Counted from the first letter of the stretch, positions 19,927-28,666 are shown. The stretch: 64,000 nt of DNA from Oscillospiraceae bacterium (GCA_020024155.1 JAHHUE010000001.1:22790-86789); one strand, 5' to 3'. Notes: generated from the letters alone by a model not told the origin. Made by a program: numbers and translations.

Positions 19927-19968
19927 AAAGACCATCTGTGTTGTCATTTTTTGGCACAGATAGTCTTT
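19927..19968 (-). terminator. Terminator of the THUMP methyltransferase gene
   Basis: Fourteen-base arms (one G-U pair on the minus strand) enclose a 14-base loop, followed on the minus strand by TTTTTGTTTTT. The hairpin starts 9 bases after the stop codon. Confidence 0.85.
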
Positions 19969-19976
19969 ATAATTAT

Positions 19977-21098
19977 TTATTTTTTATCGCCATAGTACAT
20001 ATATAACTGACATGGAATCATACCGTTATAAAGTTTACGACGCTTTGTTGCTTTTTTGCCAAAATTGTTTTCAAATTCAGCATCAGCAGTAATTATATAA
20101 CTTGATTTAACTTTATTTTGGTCAAGTCTTTTGGAAAGTGTTTTTTCCAATTGTGTTGCAATATCTATATCACCAAGACGCTCACCGTATGGTGGGTTTG
20201 TGATAACAACAGAATCACTTTGTGGTGAAAAGCTTTTTACATCAGCCTCAAAAAAGCTTATAACACTGCCAACACCGGCTTTTTGTGCATTCTGTTTTGC
20301 AATTTCAAGCACCAATGGGTCAATGTCAAAACCATAAGCTTTAAAAGGAACATCACGGTTAATTGCCATTCTTGCTTTTGTTCTTTCTTCTTCCCATATT
20401 TCTTTTGGAATAAATGAATATTCTTCTGCTGCAAATTTTCTTTTTAAACCGGGTGCAATATTCAATGCTTTCTGAGCTGCCTCAATAAGCAATGTGCCAC
20501 TGCCGGTAAATGGGTCTTGAATAATACTGTCACTTCTTACTCTTGCAAGGTCAACAATTGCAGCTGCCAAAGTTTCTTTTATTGGTGCGTCACCACTGTT
20601 TCTGCGATAACCTCTTTTGTGCAATCCGTCACCAGAAGTATCAAGCATAACAGAAACAATATCTTTTCTTATAGCAACTCTTATTTTATAAAGGTTGCCT
20701 GTTTCTGAAAGAATTTTTGTGTTATGTCCTTTTTTAAGGCTCTCTACAATAGCTTTTTTAACTATTTTTTGACAAGCAGGAACACTGGAAAGAGTTGAAG
20801 ATAAAGATGAGCCCTTTACTGGAAACTGTGCGTCTTTTGGCATAATTTTTGCCCAGTCTATGCTAAAAACACCGTCAAATAATTCATCAAAAGTTCTTGC
20901 TTTAAATTCTTTTAAAAGAATAACAACTCTCTCAGCTGTTCTGAGATTTATATTTGCAGCAGCGATAATTCTTTCGTCACCTTTAAAAGTAACTTTTCCG
21001 TCTGTAACCTGTATATCTGTTGCTCCAAGCTTTTTAACCTCATAATTAAGCACAGATTCTGTGCCAAAATAACAAGGTGCTATCAATGTATATTGCAT
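19977..21098 (-). CDS. THUMP-domain class I rRNA methyltransferase (RlmL/YpsC family)
   Basis: This enzyme is predicted to methylate guanine N2 in rRNA. The 373 residues comprise an N-terminal ferredoxin-like and THUMP RNA-binding part (about 1-155), followed by a Rossmann methyltransferase. The latter has DPFTGSGTLLIEAA (SAM binding) and the catalytic NPPYGERLG. The start MQYTLIAPCYFG at 21098 is preceded by AGAGAGG; the longer frame to 21146 runs through the upstream terminator region and is unlikely. It is flanked by terminators on both sides and is probably monocistronic. Confidence 0.93.
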   Translation of the reverse strand: MQYTLIAPCYFGTESVLNYEVKKLGATDIQVTDGKVTFKGDERIIAAANINLRTAERVVILLKEFKARTFDELFDGVFSIDWAKIMPKDAQFPVKGSSLSSTLSSVPACQKIVKKAIVESLKKGHNTKILSETGNLYKIRVAIRKDIVSVMLDTSGDGLHKRGYRRNSGDAPIKETLAAAIVDLARVRSDSIIQDPFTGSGTLLIEAAQKALNIAPGLKRKFAAEEYSFIPKEIWEEERTKARMAINRDVPFKAYGFDIDPLVLEIAKQNAQKAGVGSVISFFEADVKSFSPQSDSVVITNPPYGERLGDIDIATQLEKTLSKRLDQNKVKSSYIITADAEFENNFGKKATKRRKLYNGMIPCQLYMYYGDKK

Positions 21099-21137
21099 CA
21101 AGTAACCTCTCTTTGTAAAAACAAAACAATCTAAATA

Positions 21138-21160
21138 GAGCTCCATATAAAATGGAGCTC
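21138..21160 (-). terminator. Terminator of hpf
   Basis: A perfect 9-bp stem (gagctccat / atggagctc) with a 5-base loop lies 16 bases after the hpf stop. On the minus strand it is followed by a T-rich tract. Confidence 0.75.
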
Positions 21161-21176
21161 TTTATATTATATGTGT

Positions 21177-21752
21177 TTATTGTGGTAAAAGCAAGCCATA
21201 TTTGCCGTCTTTTCTCTTATACACCACATTGATTTCTTCTGTTACAACATCTTTAAACATAAAGAATGTATGGTCTAGCATATTCATTTCAAATATTGCG
21301 TCTTCAACTGACTGAGGTTCAAGGTCAAATATTTTCTTACGAACAATTTCGTATTCTTCTTCCTCTTCAACAGCACCAGAAAGCAAATCATATTTGTAAC
21401 TTGCTCTTGGAGTATTACCTGCTGGCAATTCAGTTTCCAGTTTACCCAAAGCATCTTTTTCTTTCAGCTTTTTAGTAAGTTTTTTTCTGTTTTTGATAAT
21501 TTGAGATTCAATTTTATCAATAGCTGCCTCCAATGCAAGTTCCATTTTTGGAGCACTCTTTTCACTTCTAAAAGAGATACCGTGGTCTTTAATGGTAACT
21601 TCAACTGTCTGCCAGTCTTTTTCAACTGTAACTGTTACATAAGCCTGTACTTCTTCTGGGAAAAATTTATCAAGTTTTTCAAGCTTTTCCTCCACTAAAT
21701 TCAAAAAATTAGGTTTTAAATTAACTTTTCTGCCTGTTGTGTTTACTTTCAT
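21177..21752 (-). CDS. hpf: Ribosome hibernation promoting factor, long form
   Basis: Long HPF dimerises 70S ribosomes into inactive 100S particles in stationary phase or stress. The 191 residues have an N-terminal S30AE domain (about 1-105: MKVNTTGRKVNLKPN, VTIKDHGISFR) and the C-terminal dimerisation domain (about 130-191: YEIVRKKIFDLEPQSVEDAI...GHTFFMF-like DHTFFMFKDV). A GAGG site precedes the ATG. It is monocistronic between its own promoter and terminator. A structured RNA element lies upstream of the promoter. Confidence 0.96.
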   Translation of the reverse strand: MKVNTTGRKVNLKPNFLNLVEEKLEKLDKFFPEEVQAYVTVTVEKDWQTVEVTIKDHGISFRSEKSAPKMELALEAAIDKIESQIIKNRKKLTKKLKEKDALGKLETELPAGNTPRASYKYDLLSGAVEEEEEYEIVRKKIFDLEPQSVEDAIFEMNMLDHTFFMFKDVVTEEINVVYKRKDGKYGLLLPQ

Positions 21753-21799
21753 AATTATACCTCCTGAGGTGAAGCTTGATACTAATGTATCTTGTAATT

Positions 21800-21828
21800 A
21801 TATTAGCATATTGCATATAATTTTTCAA
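21800..21828 (-). promoter_or_regulatory. Promoter of hpf
   Basis: The -35 TTGAAA (21823-21828) is 17 bp from the -10 TAATAT (21800-21805). Confidence 0.75.
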
Positions 21829-21879
21829 CAGTTTTTAAAAAATTTTAACATAATTTTCAATTTATATAAAAAATCATAC

Positions 21880-21985
21880 AATATCAGCTTTCGACAAACT
21901 TTTCTTACAGGTAATGATATTATATATACATAAGACAGACCTGCTTGTAGGCTGAGTAGGATGTCTTGCATTTCCTCATATACTT
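21880..21985. ncRNA. Structured RNA element upstream of hpf (raiA-motif candidate)
   Basis: Two nested foldable domains occupy a region with no gene. Domain 1 (21932-21967) has outer arms aagaca/tgtctt and inner arms cctgct/agtagg. Domain 2 (21880-21921) has arms aatatca/tgatatt around a smaller hairpin. In Clostridia the raiA-motif RNA is known just upstream of hpf (raiA), normally in the same orientation, which would be the minus strand. However, the inner stem of domain 1 pairs through G-U only on the plus strand, and a U7 terminator follows on that strand at 21996-22028. The strand is therefore left open. Confidence 0.5.
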
Positions 21986-21995
21986 TTTCTCTTGC

Positions 21996-22028
21996 AAAAA
22001 AACCGTTTGGAATTCAAACGGTTTTTTT
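21996..22028. terminator. Bidirectional terminator between hpf region and QueG-like gene
   Basis: Ten-base arms aaaccgtttg / caaacggttt with a 5-base loop are flanked by A7 and T7, so it works on either strand. It ends the QueG-like gene on the minus strand and could end a small plus-strand RNA. Confidence 0.85.
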
Positions 22029-22041
22029 GTTTATTCATATT

Positions 22042-22710
22042 TTATTGTTTTACTTTACCATAAGGACAATATTTAATGCAAATGCCACACACAGCACCAC
22101 GCCCAATATGTTTAAATTCTCTTTTCATATATTCACTGCATTTTGCAGAGTTAAAAAATTCTTCTCTGTTTGTAGACCAGTTTTTGCCACTTATTGCACC
22201 AGAAGGGCACATATCTCTGCATATATTGCAATGATTACAAGGATTTTCTGGATATTCTGTTGGGTTATCAAATTCGCAATCAGTAAATATTGTTCCAAGT
22301 CTTACAGATGCACCATAATCTTTGTGTAAAAATAAGCAGTTATTGCCCATATTTCCAAGTCCTGAAAGACACGCAGCCTTTTTATGAGAATATCTGCCAC
22401 GATAGTTCCAGCCTTCATCATTTATGCTTTGGCTTGATGCTACTGTTATATATTTATACCCCTTTTGTTGTAAAAACATACCTGTTTGAAGCAGGCAGGA
22501 ATCTATAAAAGTATTTACACTTCTATAATGATTAAAATATGTGTGAGTTGGTTTGTCTGTAATTTCATCAATAATTGCGTCAGAAAGTCTTATAACAATT
22601 GAAATTGCATTTTTCAAGCCACCAATTCCGTCTTCTGTCTTGCAAAAGCCAACATCTGTAACTCCAAGTGATAATATTTTTTCTTTTATTTCGTTTTGTA
22701 TTTCAGTCAT
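22042..22710 (-). CDS. 4Fe-4S double-cluster protein, short QueG-like
   Basis: The 222 residues carry two ferredoxin-type cluster motifs, CNHCNICRDMCP and CGICIKYCP, in the arrangement of epoxyqueuosine reductase (QueG). QueG is about 380 residues and has an N-terminal cobalamin-binding half and often C-terminal HEAT repeats. Here the C-terminal part is missing and the N-terminal part is short, so true QueG activity is doubtful. It may be an iron-sulfur reductase of unknown substrate. It stands alone between terminators. Confidence 0.8.
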   Translation of the reverse strand: MTEIQNEIKEKILSLGVTDVGFCKTEDGIGGLKNAISIVIRLSDAIIDEITDKPTHTYFNHYRSVNTFIDSCLLQTGMFLQQKGYKYITVASSQSINDEGWNYRGRYSHKKAACLSGLGNMGNNCLFLHKDYGASVRLGTIFTDCEFDNPTEYPENPCNHCNICRDMCPSGAISGKNWSTNREEFFNSAKCSEYMKREFKHIGRGAVCGICIKYCPYGKVKQ

Positions 22711-22800
22711 TTATTTATATTCCATATCCTAATTTTTTAGCATATTTATACTATCAGTTTTCAAAATAAAAATCAACCAAACAAATTTTTTACAAAAACA

Positions 22801-22828
22801 AAAAGCACATCAACTATGATGTGCTTTT
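22801..22828 (-). terminator. Terminator of the yabO-yabP-yabQ-divIC group
   Basis: A perfect 12-bp stem (aaaagcacatca / tgatgtgctttt) with a 4-base loop overlaps the divIC stop codon and ends in a T-run. Confidence 0.85.
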
Positions 22829-23120
22829 ATTCGCCTTGAATATCTTTAAAAACTTTTTCATTCGGATTAGAATATCCTAATCTGTTTCTTGCAATACGCT
22901 CAACATATTCTTCTTTGTCTTCAATTTCTAAAAGGCGTTGAATATCATTTGTTTCCAACTGCACCCTTTGTTCCTGTTTTTCAAGGTTTGCAAGCTGTTG
23001 GCGTTTTGTCATAAGATTAAACTGTGCGTTAACCAAACTAACGGAAAGATATGCAACAACAAGAACAATTGCTATGTATTTTAACTTTACAAATCGTTTC
23101 ACTATCTTTTCCCCAATCAC
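22827..23120 (-). CDS. divIC: Septum formation initiator family protein (DivIC/FtsB)
   Basis: This is a bitopic division protein that links FtsL and FtsQ/DivIB at the septum. The 97 residues have a basic cytoplasmic start, one membrane segment (about 13-31, YIAIVLVVAYLSVSLV), a coiled coil (LANLEKQEQRVQLETND) and the closing motif EEYVERIARNRLGYSNPNE typical of the DivIC/FtsB family. It is 12 bp downstream of yabQ, the same order as in Bacillus subtilis. Confidence 0.9.
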   Translation of the reverse strand: MIGEKIVKRFVKLKYIAIVLVVAYLSVSLVNAQFNLMTKRQQLANLEKQEQRVQLETNDIQRLLEIEDKEEYVERIARNRLGYSNPNEKVFKDIQGE

Positions 23121-23132
23121 ATATACATATTA

Positions 23133-23594
23133 CTATATATTATATACATATACATCATCGGTTTTCAAGTGGTCTTTTTTGTCTGTTTTTGTCTGTTTTT
23201 GATGTTCTTCTTTCTTTTTACTTCTTAATATGCAAATTGTAGTGTATTTCTTTTTAACAAAACACAATATCTTGTTTTTTATTCTTACAATTATTTTATC
23301 AAAAAAATTGTGAAATATTTCCGAGAACTTAACATTAAAGCAAAATAGTCCAATAATACCAGCAAAAATGTGATAAATGCGAAAAATTTTATAGTTTGCA
23401 AATGAAATTATAAAGCTGTAAAGAATAATTGAAAAGAAAATACAAGTTAATATATCTCTTATAAATAACCTTACTTTACCTTTATATAAGAAAATACCTA
23501 TAATCTGATTAAAAATAGCTGTTATAAAACCTGCAACAATGCTAAACAAAAAATCTTGTAACAACCAAGAATAGTTTATACTTTCAAAAATCAT
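23133..23594 (-). CDS. yabQ: Spore cortex biosynthesis protein YabQ
   Basis: YabQ is a multipass protein of the outer forespore membrane needed for cortex formation. The 153 residues have about four hydrophobic segments (near 14-34, 47-66, 70-90) and a basic tail rich in lysine. There is little sequence motif to recognise; the call rests on length, membrane pattern and position directly between yabP and divIC. Its start overlaps the yabP stop by 4 bases. Confidence 0.85.
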   Translation of the reverse strand: MIFESINYSWLLQDFLFSIVAGFITAIFNQIIGIFLYKGKVRLFIRDILTCIFFSIILYSFIISFANYKIFRIYHIFAGIIGLFCFNVKFSEIFHNFFDKIIVRIKNKILCFVKKKYTTICILRSKKKEEHQKQTKTDKKDHLKTDDVYVYNI

Positions 23595-23863
23595 CTAAAC
23601 AGTTTGGCAAGGCCACCTTCGCTTTTTCCTTTGGTTGCCTGATATTGTATTAAATCTATATCTCCGGTTATCTGCATTGTTTTGCTGTTTGTACTTATTT
23701 CTCCGGCAACAATATTTTTTCCGGAAATAACCACTCGCCCATAATCTGTTTTTAAAACAACTTTGCGTTCATCATAAGCCACAACTTGTGTAACGCCGGT
23801 TATCTTCATATTTTTTCTGTTTTCAAGATACAAAGTATGTTCTGATAAAATTTTATCGGCCAT
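23591..23863 (-). CDS. yabP: Sporulation protein YabP
   Basis: YabP works with YabQ in building the spore coat/cortex. The 90 residues (MADKILSEHTLYLENRKN, ITGVTQVVAYDERKVVLKT) match the YabP/YqfC fold. The start at 23863 was chosen for its AAAGGGG site; the longer frame to 23884 lacks one. The gene overlaps yabQ by 4 bases. Confidence 0.92.
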   Translation of the reverse strand: MADKILSEHTLYLENRKNMKITGVTQVVAYDERKVVLKTDYGRVVISGKNIVAGEISTNSKTMQITGDIDLIQYQATKGKSEGGLAKLFR

Positions 23864-23905
23864 ATAAAACACCCCTTTATGCAATATATGTCCGATAATC
23901 TTTTT

Positions 23906-24148
23906 TTATTCTATAACTGTGTACATTTCTCTGGCACCATCTTTTGTGTTTACATTATCAACACTAAGCACTTTTACTTTTACTGGATTTGTGCCAAACA
24001 TAATTTCAATTTCGTCACCTATTTTAACTTGATATGAAGCTTTAACTTCTTTGCCATTAACACTTATTCTGCCAGCATCTGCAACTTCGTTTGCAACTGT
24101 GCGACGCTTGATAAGGCGAGAAACTTTTAAAAATTTATCTATACGCAT
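23906..24148 (-). CDS. rqcP: S4-domain RNA-binding protein RqcP (YabO)
   Basis: RqcP works with RqcH in ribosome-associated quality control, helping to add alanine tails to stalled nascent chains. The 80 residues form a single S4 domain: MRIDKFLKVSRLIKRRTVANE, DAGRISVNGKEVKAS. The yabN-yabO-yabP-yabQ-divIC order of Bacillus is kept, apart from hup inserted before it. A strong AAGGAGG site precedes the start, just after the hup terminator. Confidence 0.92.
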   Translation of the reverse strand: MRIDKFLKVSRLIKRRTVANEVADAGRISVNGKEVKASYQVKIGDEIEIMFGTNPVKVKVLSVDNVNTKDGAREMYTVIE

Positions 24149-24177
24149 TTATATGGCCTCCTTTTTTTACTTAAAAA

Positions 24178-24197
24178 GCCGATACTTATGTATCGGC
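24178..24197 (-). terminator. Hairpin between hup and rqcP
   Basis: An 8-bp perfect stem (gccgatac / gtatcggc) with a TTAT loop is followed by TTTTT on the minus strand. It would let hup be transcribed much more than the downstream genes. Confidence 0.75.
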
Positions 24198-24211
24198 CTT
24201 TGATTTGTTTA

Positions 24212-24487
24212 TTATTTAGAAACAGCGTCTTTAAGAGCTTTGCCTGCTTTAAATACAGGAGCTTTACTTGCTGGAATATCAATTGGCTGTTTTGTTTTTG
24301 GGTTATGACCTTTTCTTGCTGCTCTTTCTTTAACTTCAAAAGTACCAAAACCTACCAAAGAAACTTTATCGCCTTCGCTGAGTGCTTCTGAAATTGAATC
24401 AAGAACAGCTGCAACTGCAATATCAGCATCTTTTTTTGTAAATTCTGTTTTTTCTGCAACTTTTGCAATTAAATCCATTTTAGTCAT
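24212..24487 (-). CDS. hup: DNA-binding protein HU
   Basis: HU is the main nucleoid-bending protein. The 91 residues show MTKMDLIAKVAEKTEFTKKD, the signature GFGTFEVKERAARKGHNP and KAPVFKAGKALKDAV. It lies between mazG and rqcP, as in many Clostridia, and has a GGAGG site. Confidence 0.97.
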   Translation of the reverse strand: MTKMDLIAKVAEKTEFTKKDADIAVAAVLDSISEALSEGDKVSLVGFGTFEVKERAARKGHNPKTKQPIDIPASKAPVFKAGKALKDAVSK

Positions 24488-24599
24488 TTGTTATATCCTC
24501 CTGTTTTAACTGATAAAATCAGTATACTTTTATCATATCTTCCATAAACGGAAGTGTTCTAATTTTACCAAATTAACAAAATATTTGCAATATCATTTT

Positions 24600-25313
24600 T
24601 TACAATTTATGGTCTAAACCCTTAAAAAATTCAAGTTTTTTGCTATTTTCAAGGCCTAGAGCCTCTTCTGCGTCAGTTTTTGTGCTAGATGACAACATTA
24701 CTGTGTCAAACAATAGTTTGCCCATAACATCAGTACAATCGTCATTTTTAGCAATTTTTTCTTTTACTTCAAAAAGGGATTTTTCAATTTCACTTATAAT
24801 ATTTTCTGGATTTTGTTCTATAAGCCCACCTGCAACTGCTCTTTTTTGAAGCTTTTGTGCATACATAAGTGCCGGAAAACTTTTTGGCACAGCGTCAAGA
24901 GTTTCGCTCACTGTTTTCTGCCCTTTTTCCTCTTTTTTAATTTCTTCCCACTTTGTCAAAACGCCTTCAACAGTTTTGTTTTCATATCCTGCAAATATAT
25001 GAGGGTGACGCAACACAAGTTTTTGGGCTATCCCGTCAACAACATCTTCAAAATCAAAAGTGTTTTCTTCTTTCTCAAATTGAGAATGTAACAAAATCTG
25101 CAATAAAACATCTCCAAGTTCTTCTTGCATAAGTGTTTTATCGTCAAGGTCAATAGCTTCAATTGCTTCGTATGTTTCTTCTATAAAGTTTTTACGGATA
25201 CTTTTATGTGTCTGCACTTTATCCCACGGACAGCCATTGTCTTTATCCCTAAGCATTTCAACTATCTTTAAAAGGTCATTTATATTGTATCTGTCTTTTA
25301 TTTCAAAATTCAT
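24600..25313 (-). CDS. mazG: Nucleoside triphosphate pyrophosphohydrolase MazG (YabN C-terminal part)
   Basis: MazG hydrolyses non-canonical and excess NTPs to NMP and PPi. The 237 residues have the metal-binding set EETYEAIEAID and EELGDVLLQILLH, and a second, weaker MazG repeat after about residue 150. The Bacillus YabN fuses a tetrapyrrole methylase domain in front; that domain is absent here. It lies 47 bp downstream of the flippase gene. Confidence 0.95.
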   Translation of the reverse strand: MNFEIKDRYNINDLLKIVEMLRDKDNGCPWDKVQTHKSIRKNFIEETYEAIEAIDLDDKTLMQEELGDVLLQILLHSQFEKEENTFDFEDVVDGIAQKLVLRHPHIFAGYENKTVEGVLTKWEEIKKEEKGQKTVSETLDAVPKSFPALMYAQKLQKRAVAGGLIEQNPENIISEIEKSLFEVKEKIAKNDDCTDVMGKLLFDTVMLSSSTKTDAEEALGLENSKKLEFFKGLDHKL

Positions 25314-25360
25314 ATCGTTTCTCCTATCATATTCATAATAATATGATACTATTTTCGATA

Positions 25361-26929
25361 CTATATATCAACAAAAAAACCTGTTAATATGGTTATTAAA
25401 AAGTACCCTAGACAAAATAATATGCCAGAAAAAGCAACAGTTAAAAAATCAGGAAGTGCGTATAATAAATTCTGCATAATATACATAACTGCTGTTACAG
25501 CAACAACTGACGCTGACAACGGCACAAAAAATATTTTTATAAAATTAAAATTTATACCTGCTTTTTTTATTTTAACTAAACTTAATATAAATATTATTGT
25601 ATAAAAAATACAATTTGATACAGCAAATGCTCTTATATTTATTTCTGGTATACCACTTAGAAAAAGGCTTATTGCACATTTAATCACTGAGGCTATCAGA
25701 AGTATTCTAAATACCTCTTTGCTTTTATCCCAAGCGTATAAAATATTATTAAATGCAAAAATAAATGATGCCAGAATCCCAAAGGGTATTATTATTCCAA
25801 GAAGTGCAGAAGATATATTGGTTTGACTTTCCGTTGTAGAAAACAAAAAAGACAATATTTCCTTTCTATAAAAAAATGCATATGTGCACATAGGAACACT
25901 TATTCCACTTGTAACAATAAATAATTTATTTGCTGATTTTTGCAGCTGACTTTTATTTTCTGTAACTGTCGCCTTTGTAATAAGTGGCAGACAAGCCACA
26001 CCAACAGAAGATAAAGCTGCCGGTACAAGATTAAATATTGTAAGCACCATACCTTGATATATTCCAAAAAGGTATATAGATATTTCTCCGGCTCCTTTAA
26101 AAGAACCTCCTTTATAGCTTTGCATTACAACATCATATGGAAGTTTTTTAATTATCGGCAAACATACAGCAGTGTCAAAGAAATTTACAAGAGAAACCAA
26201 TAATGCTGATACTGATATAGGCACTGACATTTTAAGCAATTTACGCCCTGATATGCATTTTGTTTTTGAAAATCTGTTATTTTTTATATATTTATCTCTT
26301 ACGGATAAAAACAGGTATAAAGCACATATAAATCCAGATACCGATACAGCCATAAGACAAATTACAATAGGTAAATCTTGCTGAGTAGTTCTCATAATAT
26401 ATTTAACAAAAAATACACCAGATAAACCCAAAACCGTTTTGCTTACACTTTCCAGTATATTGGATTTTGCAGTTGGCAACATATTCATTTTTCCTTGTGT
26501 ATATCCTTTATAAACAGACTCGGCAGTTGCAAAAAGTATGTTTGGCGAAAGTATCATTGACCCCGTTAGTATAACTTTATCATTGAGTATTTTTGAATAT
26601 ACAGAAGAAAAAAGCAAAAAAACTATGGTAAAAAAAATAGAAACCGTCATATAAACAAATAATGCTTTTCTTTTAAGTATAGGCAGTTTTTCTGTTTCTT
26701 TTCTGGCATAATATTGTGCAGTATATTTTGATATACACGGCGTTATACCTGCTGTTGCAAAAGAATAAAACGGCATAAAAATATTAAAAATTGTACTGTA
26801 TCTTCCCATAGAATATGGGCCAAGCATACGAGTGAGTGGTATACGATAAGCTGCACTGAGAACTTTAACCACTACACCGCTTATAACAAGTATAGCCCCT
26901 GCTTTTAAAAAACGGTTGTCTTTTTTCAT
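25361..26929 (-). CDS. Polysaccharide/lipid II flippase family protein (SpoVB/YabM-like)
   Basis: This MOP-superfamily membrane protein has 522 residues and about 14 hydrophobic segments. It starts with LKAGAILVISGVVVKVLSAAYRIPL and the family segment RMLGPYSMGRYS. Such proteins flip lipid-linked wall precursors. The position ahead of yabN matches yabM, and the family includes SpoVB, which is needed for cortex synthesis. Whether it acts in sporulation or vegetative wall growth cannot be told. Confidence 0.9.
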   Translation of the reverse strand: MKKDNRFLKAGAILVISGVVVKVLSAAYRIPLTRMLGPYSMGRYSTIFNIFMPFYSFATAGITPCISKYTAQYYARKETEKLPILKRKALFVYMTVSIFFTIVFLLFSSVYSKILNDKVILTGSMILSPNILFATAESVYKGYTQGKMNMLPTAKSNILESVSKTVLGLSGVFFVKYIMRTTQQDLPIVICLMAVSVSGFICALYLFLSVRDKYIKNNRFSKTKCISGRKLLKMSVPISVSALLVSLVNFFDTAVCLPIIKKLPYDVVMQSYKGGSFKGAGEISIYLFGIYQGMVLTIFNLVPAALSSVGVACLPLITKATVTENKSQLQKSANKLFIVTSGISVPMCTYAFFYRKEILSFLFSTTESQTNISSALLGIIIPFGILASFIFAFNNILYAWDKSKEVFRILLIASVIKCAISLFLSGIPEINIRAFAVSNCIFYTIIFILSLVKIKKAGINFNFIKIFFVPLSASVVAVTAVMYIMQNLLYALPDFLTVAFSGILFCLGYFLITILTGFFVDI

Positions 26930-27057
26930 ATAAAACTCTTTCTTATTTTTGTTTTATATTATTTATATAAGAATTTCATATTTTTATGATATAAAATATA
27001 TTTAATTTTATATTTGTTAGACATAAAAAGATACACATCAAAAAGCTAGCTATATAT

Positions 27058-27939
27058 TTATACTCCCTGCAAGTTAAATGGTGGTATAAAACTTTCGCTT
27101 GCAGATTCTCCCTCTTGGATAAATCCGTTTTCAACCCCTATATCTACTGCATAATCAACCACTTCGTCATATTCTTTGCTGGTTATTTTTCTGTTTATTT
27201 CAGGATATTTATCAAGGTTTGTACATGGTGTGTACTGGCTCATAATACTTATATAAATATCATCTTTGTATGTCTTGTATAGATATTCGATTATCTTTTT
27301 TGTCTGCTCAGTCTGATTTGGTAGCACAAGCACACGCACAATAACACCTTTTTGTATTATTCCGTTATCGTCAAATACACATTTACCAACTTGTCTAACC
27401 ATTGCATCAATTGCTTTTTTTGCAACCTCAGGATAATCATAACAAAAAGAATATTTTTTAGCTGTTTCTCTGTCTATATATTTAAAATCCGGAAGATAAA
27501 CATCAACCAAACCATCAAGATTTTCAATTGCTTCAACCTTTTCATAACTGCTTGTATTGTACACAATTGGTATATTTAACCCTTTTTCTCTTGCCATAAT
27601 AATACTTTTGGCAATCTGTACAGAATAATGTGTAGGTGTAACTAAATTTATATTATTGGCTTTTTTATTTTGCAGTTCTAAATATATATCACTTAACCTA
27701 TCAAGTGTTATAGTTTTGCCAAAGCCTATATGTGATATATCTTGATTTTGACAGAACACGCACCCCATATTGCAACCGGAAAAAAACACTGTGCCACTTC
27801 CCTCTTCTCCGGAAATACAAGGTTCTTCCCAAAAATGTAAAGCTGCTCTTGATATTTTTACCTGTTCTGACATTTTGCAGTATCCAACAGAAACATTTCT
27901 GTCTATATTGCAATTTCTTGGACATAAATTACATAACAT
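27058..27939 (-). CDS. Radical SAM protein, PflX family
   Basis: The 293 residues open with a cysteine-rich segment (CNLCPRNCNIDRN...GYC), then the radical SAM motif CNMGCVFC in FFSGCNMGCVFCQN. This is the uncharacterised PflX (pyruvate formate-lyase activase-related) family. Its target is unknown; no glycyl radical enzyme gene is adjacent, although the split nrdD lies 1 kb away on the other strand. Start ATG at 27939. Confidence 0.88.
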   Translation of the reverse strand: MLCNLCPRNCNIDRNVSVGYCKMSEQVKISRAALHFWEEPCISGEEGSGTVFFSGCNMGCVFCQNQDISHIGFGKTITLDRLSDIYLELQNKKANNINLVTPTHYSVQIAKSIIMAREKGLNIPIVYNTSSYEKVEAIENLDGLVDVYLPDFKYIDRETAKKYSFCYDYPEVAKKAIDAMVRQVGKCVFDDNGIIQKGVIVRVLVLPNQTEQTKKIIEYLYKTYKDDIYISIMSQYTPCTNLDKYPEINRKITSKEYDEVVDYAVDIGVENGFIQEGESASESFIPPFNLQGV

Positions 27940-28026
27940 TTTGCTAACTTCACTTTATAATAAATTTCTGATTTATTATTTTATCATAGTTAATATATGT
28001 TTACAACCAAACTATAAATACACAAA

Positions 28027-28635
28027 TTAGATGTTATTATATTTTTTATATTTTTTATCTGAGAATTTCATTTTTATATTTTCATATATTTCAATAATTT
28101 TAAATCTTGCTGTTATTTCATCTGTTTTTATAAAATCGTCTTGATTTTCAAGTGTAATTTCTCCAACACTTTGACTGCATAACGCCGGATACATTACACA
28201 CCACCAGTTTTTTCCTTCTGCTTGTCCAAGTCTTACTGTTATAGCCTTGTATTCTCCCTGAGGAAGTGCAAAGCCATCATATTTTGTTGTATCAAAATAG
28301 AAATCTTCAATAGAGCATTTTGCGTCATAATCTGTGTTTATATCATCAAGATATTTGTTTATTCTTTCTTCAAGCAGCGGAATATTCTTTTGCGTAAACT
28401 CCATTGCCTGAGCAAAATCTTTTACATTTACAGGCAAAATATCTTCCATTTCAAGTATTTTATCTCTTACCATAAGTTTTTGCTGTTGGTCATATTCTGA
28501 ATTACTGTTTGCAATTATATGCAATCTAAGTGTATTTTCTTTTATATTATTTGCTTGAACAATATATTGAGAGCATACTGAAAAAACTATTGTAAATAAA
28601 AGTGCTGTAAGTACGGATATTTCTTTTTTGTTCAT
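28027..28635 (-). CDS. spoIIR: Stage II sporulation protein R
   Basis: SpoIIR is secreted by the forespore and triggers SpoIIGA to process pro-sigma-E in the mother cell. The 202 residues have an N-terminal membrane/signal segment (about 6-26) and the signature LRLHIIANSNSEYDQQQKL, followed by VRDKILE. It stands alone. Upstream is a possible sigma-F type -35 (GCATA). Confidence 0.93.
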   Translation of the reverse strand: MNKKEISVLTALLFTIVFSVCSQYIVQANNIKENTLRLHIIANSNSEYDQQQKLMVRDKILEMEDILPVNVKDFAQAMEFTQKNIPLLEERINKYLDDINTDYDAKCSIEDFYFDTTKYDGFALPQGEYKAITVRLGQAEGKNWWCVMYPALCSQSVGEITLENQDDFIKTDEITARFKIIEIYENIKMKFSDKKYKKYNNI

Positions 28636-28666
28636 AATGTTGTTCCTCTTTTAAATTTTATATCCT

